Source: Agapanthus africanus
Lineage: Eukaryota; Streptophyta; Magnoliopsida; Asparagales; Amaryllidaceae
Length of the DNA: 64,000 nt
Reading direction: 5' to 3'
NCBI GenBank assembly: GCA_030015575.1
Contig: CM057338.1
Location: 827,196,353 to 827,260,352, forward strand
Shown here: one piece after another, positions 22,619-34,111 of the stretch
Layout: each line of letters begins with the position of its first letter
Numbering within the stretch: the stretch's first letter is position 1
The notes under the pieces: generated by a model
The model's database searches: none
The model's input: only the letters and a program-made list of their open reading frames with translations
Told to the model about the DNA's origin: nothing
Program-made: the position numbers and the translations under genes

Positions 22619-23328
22619 CTACTGGGAAGGAAGCGTCTTAAGTAGCCATATCAATTGTTCGCGCACCTCCTTCCACGCTTTCTCCTGATCGGCCACCACC
22701 GCCAGTTCTGCTTCCACTTGAGCCCGCTGCTGCAAGAAGGATGCAAGCTGCTCCCCAACGGCCTGATGAGCAGCTTCGCGGCCTGGGGCATCACGCTCGG
22801 CGGCATCAAGCTTCCGCTTCAGTGTTAGCCCATTATAGATACGCTCAAGAAGGCCCTCAAAGATGGCCTTCACCTGGGCAGCGTTCGCTTCAACCTCAAC
22901 GCGCAAACGAGCCGTCTCGTTTGAGGTCTCTTGGTATTCCCTCAGCCTTGAAGCCGCTTCTTGTTCCAAGTGGTGGACGTAAGAAGCGCTTTGCTCAATC
23001 CACGCTGCTCTTTGATTGCTTGCGGCTAAGGTCTTGAGAGCAGGGCGCATAAACTCAAGTTGATGCAGGCGGGCCTCGATCTCCATGCAGTGATTAACCC
23101 AAGACACGACGATGCCTTCGTTATGGAAGTTTACGAGTATCACTGGCATTGGGTTAACCGCCGTAGCAAAATCTGAGGTAGACGTAGGAATCTCGACGTC
23201 GAGCTCCTCAATGTAGTCGCTCACCATGCGCAGACTATTCGCGGCGCCCTTCGAAGACGGACGTCTCAGGAAAGGGCCTGACGGCATTATAACGCGAGAC
23301 TCAAAGGGCGCCGGGATCGGAACGACAG
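22619..23328 (-). CDS. Antisense gene, last exon: coiled-coil domain
   Basis: An acceptor TTTTCAG precedes 23328 and the stop is at 22619-22621. The first ~70 residues include FLRRPSSKGAANSLRMVSDY. From about residue 95 the sequence is a long heptad-like stretch rich in Ala, Glu, Gln and Leu (ARLHQLEFMRPALKTL to the C-terminus), a predicted coiled coil suited to dimerisation. No catalytic motif is visible. Similar tails follow PMD or gypsy-type ORFs in plants. Confidence 0.65.
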
Positions 23329-23403
23329 CTGAAAAGACAAAGTATGATTAGATGACGGTTCAAGAAATACGAAGAAAGTCATCGATCCGATAGTTTACTA
23401 TAC

Positions 23404-23823
23404 CGGCTGTAGCAGGTGGCAAAGCTGGAAGGGCCGGTGGCGCGACCGATCTTTCATCCCGTCCTTCGATTTGTAGCACTGCAATCAGGATGAGAGAAAG
23501 TTAGAAATAATTCCATTACTGAAAAAGAAAGATATCAGTCGGAAACTATACTCACCGGCGCCACTGGAGGAAGAAGCAAGTTCAGATGGGAAGGAGAAGT
23601 GTGGGTGCAACACCTGATAGAGATGATCAAAAAGCACTCCTGAAAAGACACAACGGTACGACTTTAGTACATAAATTATGCGGCTGAAAGAGAAAACTAG
23701 TAGATTGCAAATCCTTACCTTCCAACATCTTTGAGGGTACAAGAGAAGGCTGAGAGTTGACCACCGCCAAGGCAGTAGTTGACGGCGCTCCCTCGAGCAA
23801 TGGAGCATCGGCATTGGCCGCAC
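23404..23823 (-). CDS. Antisense gene, three short exons
   Basis: Exon-like blocks 23823-23719 (105 bp), 23639-23556 (84 bp) and 23478-23404 (75 bp) are each bounded by AG on the 5' side and GT on the 3' side, and each is a multiple of three in phase 1. Products are short, low-complexity and Ala/Pro-rich linkers. No domain is recognised. Confidence 0.6.
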
Positions 23824-23895
23824 CTGCGTTAAAAACAAAGGTAAACTTGTCAGAAAGGATTGTAAGAAAAAAAAGGACAGTAACTCGGGATTTAC

Positions 23896-24405
23896 CTGAT
23901 GAGCTGCCGGCCGAAACAGAGGCGTTTCCCTCCTCCATCGATACGAGTCCACCTCCCGTGGCCTCATCACCGGACTCGACAGGGGCTGTCGTCGTACTCG
24001 CCCGACCGGGAGACGGCGGAGGACCGTAGACGGGGAGAGCAATGATTGGAGTATTGCCAGACTCTTGAGAAAGAGCGGCTGGCTCGTCCCCAGGAGTCGT
24101 GCCCATTTCACCCGCTACTTCTTCGGGCTCGGCGGTCTCCATTGTCTCGTCCGCAATTACCATGGGGTCACCAGTCCCAGATGCTCCGCTCGCCGCTGCC
24201 CCAGGCTCAGTGATAGCGGTCGTCTCATTTGCCGCCACCTCGGGCTCGGCATCAACGGCCTTCTCTGGTGCAACTCCCTCAGCCCCCAGCTCAGGCTCAG
24301 CAACCCTGGCGGCATTGCCCATCGTCGGCTCGGGTTCGGCCGGTACCTCCTCCTCTATCTCCTTGGGTTCGACGGTCTCCGCCTCCCCCTCGGTTGGACT
24401 TGGCC
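23896..24405 (-). CDS. Antisense gene, acidic repeat exon
   Basis: A 510-bp exon-like block after the acceptor CCTGCAG. It encodes an acidic, Ala/Glu/Pro-rich stretch with repeated AEPE or AEPEL words (for example VAEPELGAEGVAPEKAVDAE). Phase 1 at both ends. Likely a disordered linker between the PMD part and the coiled coil. Confidence 0.6.
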
Positions 24406-24476
24406 CTGCAGGACAAGATATATCAGAACCGACAGGTTCACACTCCTTACATCAAAAATCTTGATAGATAAATTAC

Positions 24477-24724
24477 CTGTGGTGGACTTATCATTAGCCT
24501 CCCTATTTGCGCGCGCCGCCTGTCTGTGAGCTGTAGACAAGACGACCGGGGGCTCTTCCGAGGGAGTATCAGCACGAGGGACGATGCTTGGGCCCGCTCC
24601 CACGGCCAAAGCAGCCTTGCGGGCCTTCGCTTCGCGCCTTGACCGCTTTCTCTCCTCCTGAGCCGTCAAGACGGAGCTTTTCAAAGCTTCCTTCATTGAG
24701 GCGTCATCGTCCGTGAACAGAGAC
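24477..24724 (-). CDS. Antisense gene, basic exon (part beyond solo LTR F)
   Basis: Continues the exon that starts at 27943 and was cut by F at GAGAC. It encodes a charged helix with a strongly basic stretch (EERKRSRREAKARKAA) that could act as a nuclear localisation signal. It ends at a GT donor at 24476. Confidence 0.6.
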
Positions 24725-27700
24725 TGTAACAACTCCATTTTTAATGTACAAAGAATTGATTTAAATTCAATGTATACTTGGAGTATTTATTGCAACTGAT
24801 ATCTCTTTAAGTATTTATTTCACTCCATAATTACAAGAAGGAGCTTGTAGCTTATTGGTAATACCTTGCACTGCTGAACCAAGCCACCGGAGTTCAAATC
24901 CTATGCCCCACATTATTTTTGTATTTATTTTATTTTAATTTCTTTTGGAAGTCAACAGTAAAACGGCCATAACTCCTAAAATATGTACTGGACAACAAAA
25001 AGTAAATATACCACATTGTACCCCCGGAAGAATCCCCGGCCATTGGACTCTTGACTCGGCCCGACTCGGTGCCGCCGGCCGGCGACTCGGCCGACTCGGT
25101 CCGGCGCCGCCGGCCGGACTTGGCCTGACGGCCGAGTCACCAACGGAGAAAAGTTGGGTCTTGACCTGGTCCACCCTCCTGCATACTCTAAATGCTTGGA
25201 TCGGTTATCATTTGGCCAATAAATCCCTTTTAATCCTAGGTTTAATGAGTTTTAATGAATTTTTATATATTTTATATATATTTTTTAATTAAAACCCTAA
25301 CCCTAGCCTAACCCTATATAAACCCCCATACCCTCTACCCTCTCACTCTACATTCCTAAGTCCACTCTCTAAAAATTTCAAGAGAACTCGATACGTTAGA
25401 AAACGAGCGAAAGGCGAAGCGCTGCCGAAATCGACGGCGAATCCCGGCGATCGTACTAGGACTCTTCACGACGTTTCGACGCACCGACAAACCCACTACC
25501 TTTCTAGCACTCTCTAGCTTATCCAAACCCATAAGTCCCCTTTTCTACCTTTCTTTTCCTTCATAATAATACGACTTTTTAAAACCCGACGGAAATCGGA
25601 ACAAACCGATTTCCGATTCGGTTTTCTATCAAAACTCACTTGTCATAAATTCCATAATGCTTAAACATATTCATGTTGACTACTAATCACTTAAAAATCA
25701 ATTTGGATAAAGTTTCTCACATGAAATGATAACTTTTGCAAAATATCGTATTCTTTCACTTAAATACCACCATGTTTAGTTTATCTCATTTAACCCTTTA
25801 ACATTGCTATACCTTAAAATAGATCACGAGGTAATGACCTACCTCCACACACACTCATATGTAATCATAACACGCTAACTTGAAAACTTAGAATACGATA
25901 AAACAAGATTTTACATTAAAACACCATTTTCTTTATAAACCTTTCTAAATGTTCTAAGTTTTAAACAATTTTAAAACAATATCTTTTAAAAGGAAAATAC
26001 GATATGTCATGGACATCGATCGTTTATCTAAACCTGACTTTGTGGTGTCTAGGCAAGTGTGTCTAAGACAAGTGGTTACTTAATTAGGGTCACTACTTGT
26101 AGTGGAGATCCTCCCACTTACCTGGCACTTACCTGGCCGCAATTGGCGGTGAAGAGGCGATTTGAGGCTTCTAATAACTTGTCGTTTAGACCCTTTAGAA
26201 ATAGGCTAGTTGGCTTAGGAAACCCTAGAATCTAAAATACGGAAATTTACACCATTTTACAAATAAATACCTTATCTTTATAAAAGCGTTTTCTAAATGG
26301 TTAGTATTTATAAAATCTTTGCAAAGCGCCACTACAACCCATATTTGGGGAACCCGTTAGGGATTGTACGGTTTATCGTGCACCCTCGGGCTTAGTAGTG
26401 CGAGATTTAGACCTCCGCAAGGAACATTCGGTCTCGAAAGGTTTAAAATACGACATTTATGAAAAATGAGATTTCGGGAAAATAAAATATTTATTAAAAT
26501 ATAATTTTGTAAAAACATATGTATATTTAACATTTAAAGACCTATTTTATTATAAGATAAAGTTTTCACCTTTTCCTAAAAATTACAAGATTAAAAGTTA
26601 CATTAAAATACCATGAATTTCAAATAAATCAATATTATAAATTAATACCTTTATTTATGTAATTAGGGTATTTTCACTAGAAATAAGACAAAATAAAATC
26701 ACACTTATTATAACCATAGAGACGAATAATAAATACTTGAGGTGTATCTTGAAAACTATACAAAAGTATTTTTACATAAAACCCCCTCAAGTTTTATAAA
26801 TTACAATAAGGACCCTAACAATTATAGAACTTCGACCTACATTTCTTTTAGTCTGACTCGGGTTTGAGTCTGATTATTTCTGACTTGAATATGATTCAAG
26901 TCAATCTATATTCTTTAATCTTCCAACTCAATATGAATACATGAATCCCAGAATCCAGTTAACAACCTATACAACTTGACTGAATCAAACCATGGATATA
27001 CATCCATTATCCCGTTATACCATTTACCTGATTATGCAGTTACAATCCATTTACTGATATCATGGTTTTGGTCAGTCATCCAACTTACACAATACAATAC
27101 AACAATACTATCAAAACACTACGGGGTTTAAGGGGTAGATTGGTACGGAAGGTGTTAAAGGTGGCACGAGATGGTCAGATTAAGACACCTAACCTATATT
27201 CCGTTGCTGTTGTACCGTGGCTTAACGGTTCCTTGTACATTCTGTTTGCCCTGGTCTCTAGCATATAGAGACCCCTCTCGTATACACTGGCATCCTTCTG
27301 TACCAAGCTACAAACAACAGCGTTAACACAATATTCTACAATATTTTACAATCTCTTTAGAAAATATCTCTTATTCTGTCTTTTTTAATTCTTCTTTATC
27401 TTTGGAACTTACCGAGCGATCTGTTCGCTGACGACATTCTATTTCTTTCTTCTTTGAATGTCGTCAGGTACTTTGGACCCAACAGAGATCGAGCCCACCG
27501 GTGAAGACTTGGAGCAGTTTCACGAAGACCCTGAGCTCTAGACATTGTACCTTGTTCTATTCAGTATTTTCATTTCCTGTTATGCCATTGTTTAGGCATC
27601 GCTTTTCATTTGAGTTGTATTTACTTTTCATGCATTGTACAAAAGAATGTTATTAATAAAGTTGCTGTTATTTTTATATCTCTTGTCTCTTGTGATTTAC

Positions 27701-27802
27701 TTTTATATTGCTTAGATACGCTTAGCATATGTACTTCTGAGTACATACGTAGCGGACCTCGTCGCGTCTCCTTCGCCGTACACCGGGAAGCGGGGCGTGA
27801 CA
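24725..27802 (+). mobile_element. Element F: solo LTR (3078 bp)
   Basis: Starts TGTAACAACTCC and ends GGGGCGTGACA, with an exact 5-bp duplication GAGAC on both sides (24720-24724 and 27803-27807). No primer site, polypurine tract or second LTR is present, so it is a solo LTR left by recombination. It has a TATA box (CCTATATAAACC, about 25311-25322) preceded by AACCCTA words, a GC-rich block at 25040-25140, and a hairpin with a tiny ORF at 27428-27541. No gene. Confidence 0.92.
27458..27541 (+). CDS. 27-codon acidic small ORF in solo LTR F
   Basis: ATG at 27458 opens a 27-residue acidic peptide (MSSGTLDPTEIEPTGEDLEQ followed by seven residues). The ATG lies in the 3' arm of a 12-bp hairpin. 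Related LTRs in the window have a short exon-like block at the comparable place. It may be a leader ORF or chance; no homology is recognised. Confidence 0.3.
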   Translation: MSSGTLDPTEIEPTGEDLEQFHEDPEL

Positions 27803-28098
27803 GAGACGCCTCCAGAGCCTTCAGGGCATCCCTCATCGGCTTTTCGAGTCAAGATTCTTGCGGCAATCCCGAAGAGACCGGGACTTCAGTAGTTGGTCCA
27901 GGAAGAGTCTCTGCGTCACTTCGCGGGACCGGCATTGTGGTTCCTGTGATGAGAAAAAGAAAGGGTTAGATCGACCACAACAAAAGGAGAATAAAGACTG
28001 AATGAACCGAAATGTACCAAGGCCTAGGGATGCTCTAAGTCGCTCTTCCTCTTGAAAAGTTTTGAGGGAAGCAGCGATGGCTTCTTCAGTGGTGATGC
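27803..28098 (-). CDS. Antisense gene, exons between the PMD part and solo LTR F
   Basis: Two exon-like blocks: 28098-28018 (81 bp, beginning ITTEEAIAASLKTFQEEERL) and 27943-27803. They are separated by a 74-bp GT-AG intron with a pyrimidine-rich end. Both are phase 1. The second block runs into the target duplication of F and resumes at 24719. Confidence 0.6.
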
Positions 28099-28182
28099 CT
28101 GTTTGAAGAAAAGAAAGGAAAAGCATTAGTCAAAGACAATAATAAAAGTACGATGCAATAAAAAAATGTGACTAATAATTAC

Positions 28183-29619
28183 CCGATTGTGCGAGCTTAG
28201 CTAACCATGCGTCGCGCCTCGCCAATCGCTCTGAAGCTGTGATGGCGACCGCCAGATCAGTGTTATCTGGCGGCATGACCAGTCCCTTATTGGTCCCGTA
28301 CTCGCCTAAGCCCTCGCTATAGGGAGCATGGGGTTCCTGACCGAATACAACGTCAGCTGAGAAGAGTGACTTCTTCTTCTTCTTCTGCCCGCCAGCCTTG
28401 GGTGCACCCAAGATCAACTTGCGCTTTGCAGGCACATTAGGGCGGCGGGTCCCGATATCCGCACCCACGCTGGACTCCGGCGATACCACATTGACCGTTT
28501 CCGCTGGAGCACGGGACGCTGGTGGCGCATCTACCGTATCGAGAAGCGACAATCCGCGCGGGGGGCTCAACACGCGCGGTGGCCTAACTCCGGCATCTTT
28601 CAACGGAGGAATGACTGGGGTCCTTGGCTTCAAGGGAGCCTTGCGATCACCGCCGGGAGGCGCACCCTTGCGGTCAACCAGCATGTGCTTCTCCATAAGG
28701 ATAACTGGACCCATTGCATGCGCGTACCAAGCCACGTACGCGTTGAGCACCTTGGGGACGTAGCTCGGCTCGCTGGTGAAGAAATAGGAACCCGTATTAA
28801 GCCGCATGAAATGGTGCATCGCATTCCTTATCCCTTCTCGGCTGGCCACGGGCTTTTCCAAGAAAGCTTCCATCGGGATCCCCTGGTGATAGCTCGATTG
28901 CTAAGCAAACCGGTGAGGGTTATACCTCATGAAGAGTGCCGTCTCATTCTGCCTAAACACCAGGGAGCCCGGCCAAATAGAGTAGATGTGGAGGATCTCC
29001 CGAGCTTTCAATATGGAGGCCCCATCCTTAAAATCATCGCGCAGCGGCACTACCGACTTGGCGGTCTCGGGGCCTACGGTTATGACTTTATCCAAAAAGA
29101 AACCTTCGCTCCGACCAGGTGTGGACGAAGGAGCAGTTCCCTAGCCTCCCGTGGAGGTGCAACCACGATCGAAGCGCCGACCAACCACATGACTCTTGGG
29201 AGTCTGCACTTCTCAAAAAACGAAGGGATCTTATGGGCGCCGAACACCCCGTGCACATGCATTTCCATCCAAGAGGTGAAGTAGTGCATCGGGAAATTAG
29301 CAGGCCGCACCCCAGGCTCATTAGCGTCCGCCGCTACGCTAAGTCCATTATAAAGGTGAGCCAGCCCGGCGATTCCTACTGTCAACTGCAGACCAGCCAC
29401 CATCCGATGCGCTGGGAAGAAAACAGATGGCCGCATGTGGCGCGGGTGCATGGGTAGCGCGAAGCTGCACAGCCACAATCCCAGGAACCCTACAAAAAAG
29501 GTCTCCTCATCCATGCATGGGACGGCGATTTCTGACAAGGACATGACGGCGGCGCCGGGGAGATAAAAGTCCTTGTGATCATCCTCCGATATGGGTCGGC
29601 GGTCCGAGCAGAAGCCAAA
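28183..29619 (-). pseudogene. Antisense gene, PMD part 2
   Basis: Encodes the C-terminal half of a plant mobile domain: DEETFFVGFLGLWLCSFALP, then MHPRHMRPSVFFPAHRMVAG, then LAHLYNGLSVAADANEPG and FPMHYFTSWMEMHVHGVFG. These follow the PMD pattern of FLxxWLxxFxxP, a GxR or VAG block, L..IY.GL and FP.H.. . After the domain a Pro-rich linker contains a Lys cluster (GGQKKKKKSLFSADVVFGQ). The part ends at a GT donor (28182). It begins at the duplication of element C. A small number of breaks are present. Confidence 0.7.
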
Positions 29620-32600
29620 TGTAACGTTTTAAAAAAATAATTAAATAAATAATCAAATAAATAAAATCGTTTAAGTGAATTTTATGATTTTCGGTAAAGT
29701 AAAACGTATTTTTCGTAAAACAAAACCGTAATTTTTTTAACTATAAATTTAAAAATACCTATTTTAATTATGTTATTACTAGTAAATGGTGTTTATTTAG
29801 TCACTTATAAATTTTTAGTTTAATTAAATATTTTTCCTAAATTAATTATTTTAAATATTAACATAAGCTTTATTTATGCATTAAATTAGTGTAAATTACA
29901 AATTTGAAATGGGTTAATTTTACAAAATGAGCCATACAATATTAGAATCAAGTGTTTTTATGCAAAATTCTTTCTCAAACATTTTCATGATTCTAGATTT
30001 TTCTAGGATCAATTTAAGAAGAGGAAAAATTATTAAATAAGAAATTAATGAAAAGACATAAAGGAGGTGTTGTTGTGGAGAAGTTTCTACATCATTCTCA
30101 CTCTTTTTCTTTCTCTCCCTCTCCTCCATGTGTGGCCGGCCTCCTCCTCTAGGCAGCCCCCCATTTTCCTCTCTTCTTTTTGTTTCTAAAATCCATCAAA
30201 AATACATCAAAATTCAATTAAAAATCCAAAAAAACCTATTAATTTCCTACCCTTCATTCTTTGCACATTTTTATATGGAATTTGGATATGGAAAGTATGC
30301 ATTTTGGAGGCTCATTTCATGTTTGGATTTCATGGTTTGGAGGTATAAATTTCTTTCTTTTGATTTATTGTTATTAGATGTTCATTTAAGCTTAATTAGA
30401 TTTAATATATTAATTATATTTACTACTTTTAAAATTCAAGTTAGGGTTTGAAAAATCAAGTTGTGATTTTTATTAATTAATGAGGGTTATAATCACTAGT
30501 TTAACATATTTAGAAGTGGAAATTCTTATAGGGATGATATGTTGTAAATTGTTAACCTAAAATTGATTTAATTATACTTTTTAGCTAACTAGTTTTTTAT
30601 AAAATATATATGTGGGTAATATAAAATTCCAATTAAGGTTGCTATCATTAGATTGTAGTTTTAGTGAGCATATTAGCATGTTAATGGAAAGAAAAACTTA
30701 GTTTGATCACTAGATTCCTTTGATAATTGGAAAATAGTAATAAAATGCTATTATTTTGTAAACTAGATTTTGGAAATTTCTAAATAAAAGGGATTTAAAA
30801 TATAATCATGGTTTCATTATATCATTATCATCAAGAATTGTAGTTTAAGACATTAATTCATGCAAAATCATGTTTTGTGGTGGAATTGTGGTATTTTGCT
30901 TGAAAAATGTTGAAAATTGTTAAAGGTTGCAAACTAGAAATTTCAAATTAATACAAATTTGTGTAATAAAAATGTAGTAATGGTTTGTATAGTCTAGTTA
31001 TGCTATTTAATGAGTTTTATAACCATTGGTTTCATTTAAATGTCAAGTTTTGATGAAAAACGGTAAATTGGCATTTTCGGGTTTTACGAAATTGGACGGT
31101 TTGATGGATTTTTGGGTTTCGAGGGATTTAATCATGTTTTATAATATAAGTAATGTGTTTTAAAACTACGAGTTATTTGTTGATGTTTATCTCGATCCAT
31201 CGGAGTTTGTACGCCGATATCGAGCGATATTTGGTGCTTTTGCGTGGACGGGACATAGGTTTTAACCTATGCTTGTTCCTTGCGTTGTTTTGACTTTTGT
31301 ATGTGATTCAGTTTACGATACTATTTATATGTTTGCGTTTAGGTACCCCTCACATGGACTGCGGGCGATGAAGAGGAGGATGGCGACACCGTCTTCGGCA
31401 GACATGGACCAGGTGAGTAGATGTATATCTACGGGGGGAAGTCGGGTGGATGGCGTTTAGCACCCCCGCAACGTAAAATAGGGATAGTACTTATTGACAT
31501 TAGGAAACCAGATGTGACCCTAGTAGGACCCTAGTATTGACCCTAGGCTGGACTAGACTGATTTAGGAAAACCATATCAGAGGATGAGTACCTTGGAAGA
31601 GGTTCGTAGGTTTCAGATAGAAACACACTGAAGCTCGACATGGGGTATACGTGTATGTGTATATATATAGAACTAGGTATAGGTATATACATATATATAC
31701 AACATGTATATGTGATTCATTGATGTGATATGATATCCGAGGTATGATGAAATAGTGTAACTGGGCTTGATGCCGTGATTCTTGGCTATACAGTCGTATT
31801 AAGTGTTAGCGGATCATTAGAGAATAAGATAATGAACATGTATACTTAAATTATAAGGGGTAGTGATGAGATTGAGGTACATGGGACTCTAAAATAGTAC
31901 CCGGACTATAACTTGTGATTGATCACGATATGGGATATGTATGACTTGATTACGATATGATACATAGGACATGATATTTCTGAGGATAAACTAATGATAC
32001 TTATTATGATGGCAATGATATATGATTGATGTAGGCGATTACAGTTTAGCACCTTGATCATGAGATGTGTTGGTGATGACATTATACGAATAATGAGACA
32101 CCTAGGAGATACTTGACCCGTATCCCGATATTGGGATGCCGTACGATGGATTTTACCGTACGAGGCATAGATATGATGATTGATCCGCACTCTTGGTTCG
32201 AGGAAGCCGTACTTCGTACGTGACGCTATTGAGGCTGGATCACCGACTATTAGAGATATTGATTCAGACCTTAGGTAGACTCTTGTTTCTTATTGACTAG
32301 TTTCTTAGGTCAAGTTCTTTAGGAGGTTAGATAGACACTAGTTTAGGTTCGATCCATATTGTGATAGTTGTACTCGTATGTCGCAGAGGGGTGGATACTG
32401 CACATCTGTTTATACATTCATACTGTAATCATCATTGTGCATGTTCTTACATATGTTGCTATAATCAGTATAAACCTTACCTGTTAGGACACCAGCACCA
32501 TTACCGATGATGCGCATATTCCACGCACACTTATTTGCCGGCTCACACACATCATCATCGGTAATTGCTATGTCACGTACACTTTAGATCATATTATCTT

Positions 32601-34111
32601 TTATGGATAGAATCAGTTAACAACTAGACCGATATAATATTGTGATTATTCTCTGATGTTAGTATAGACATGATATTTATTACTTAGATATTCATGCATT
32701 AATATTTTCATGTTATCATGCAGTATTATGGGCATATGCCGACACTTATCATATACTTACTCATGATTTTGAGATTTGGGTTTCTATGAGATTTCTGGAT
32801 TTTTGGGGAAAATCGCAAGAGTATATAAAAGCTTCTCTCTCTCTCCTCCTCTCTTTTTAAAATATAAGATGCGGTTTTCTCGTGATGTATGTGTCGTCCA
32901 CCATGAGATTTCATGTTTTCTGTTGGATTTCGAGACTCGATTCGAGGAGTGGATGAACCGTCTCGGGTACATGGTGGGCCCGGTATGGTACCCCGGGGCA
33001 AGAAGATCGAGTTGTAGACGATGAGCCTGGCAGGGGAAGGCTACCTACCGGTGATGTCTGGCGTGGCGGATATCCGGAGGATACCGACCGTTGTCGTGAG
33101 ATTTGATGATATGGGCCGATCCGGACTGACGGAGCCCGAGATATTGAGACTTGAGATTACATGTGTTGTGTCGATACTTGACACGGATTTCCATGGATTT
33201 CATTGTTGAGATTTCAGATTCTTATACACATTTTACTATGTTAACAGCTAAAGATTTCTTATACAGATATTTCTGGATTTCAGGATTGGTTATTTTATAT
33301 TCATGATGCATGCATATACATTCATATGACATAGTATTATATGAGGCACAGACACGAGCACGAAGTATCTGCATTTACACGTAGTTTTACCCTGCTATTA
33401 CTAGATGATTGGGATATAATAGTGTATTATTATGACCTAGGATAGCGTCGTGCATTCGATTTCTTTTCGTAGATGTCTTCTACTCACGAGTTGGCAACTC
33501 ACCCCCGTTGTGCCAAATTTTATTACAGGTTCGGTGTACAGGTTTCCCTGGCAGCTTGCTGGCACATCTATTCTTTCAGGGTGATTTGCACGGTAGGTTG
33601 GTTCACTTGTATCCGAACCACCATTGTACTTTTATTCATTCATTTGTATCTAGTAAGCTCCATCAACCATACTTGTATTACTTGATAAGTTTTTGGACCA
33701 GTCTTTTAATTCGACCTTAGAGTCGCGCATGTATTATTCTGATCTAGTGGTTTTGTTTTCTTTTGAGTTTTGAGCCTCGCCCTTTGGCGTTGTATATTAT
33801 TATGCTTGTTGTGGTTGTTTCCGCCTGTTGGCGTTGAGTTAGCTCCCGTTTGGGGATGTTTTTTTTTATTGTTGTTTATGTATATTATACTTGTGTACCC
33901 GTTTGGGGGCCAATTTTTACAGAGGAGACTCTGCCGAAATTTTTGGAAAAATTTGCTGATACTTTTAACTTGTTTTTCTTCATGTTTCTTTTACTTCTTC
34001 TTCTTTAATATGGTTTAGATTTCTGGGCTTCGGCTTACTTCGGTTGCGTTGCGCCTCTAGACGCTTCGTAATCTAAGTGCCGGTCACGTTCCGTACTTTC
34101 GGGTCGTGACA
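29620..34111 (+). mobile_element. Element C 5' LTR
   Basis: AT-rich U3 for about 1.6 kb, then an exon-like block 31343-31412 bounded by a TTTAG acceptor-like and a CAG-GTGAGT donor-like site. A conserved hairpin follows (31417-31432), and a second long hairpin lies at 32500-32565. The 107-residue frame at 30128 occurs in both LTRs only because the LTRs are duplicates. Confidence 0.95.

Noticed and set aside
25293-25320. AACCCTA repeats as an interstitial telomere
   Set aside because: Only a few imperfect units beside a TATA box inside an LTR; better read as telo-box promoter words.
30128-30451. 107-residue frame present twice (also at 36437)
   Set aside because: Both copies lie in LTRs of the same element; identity reflects recent insertion, not selection.
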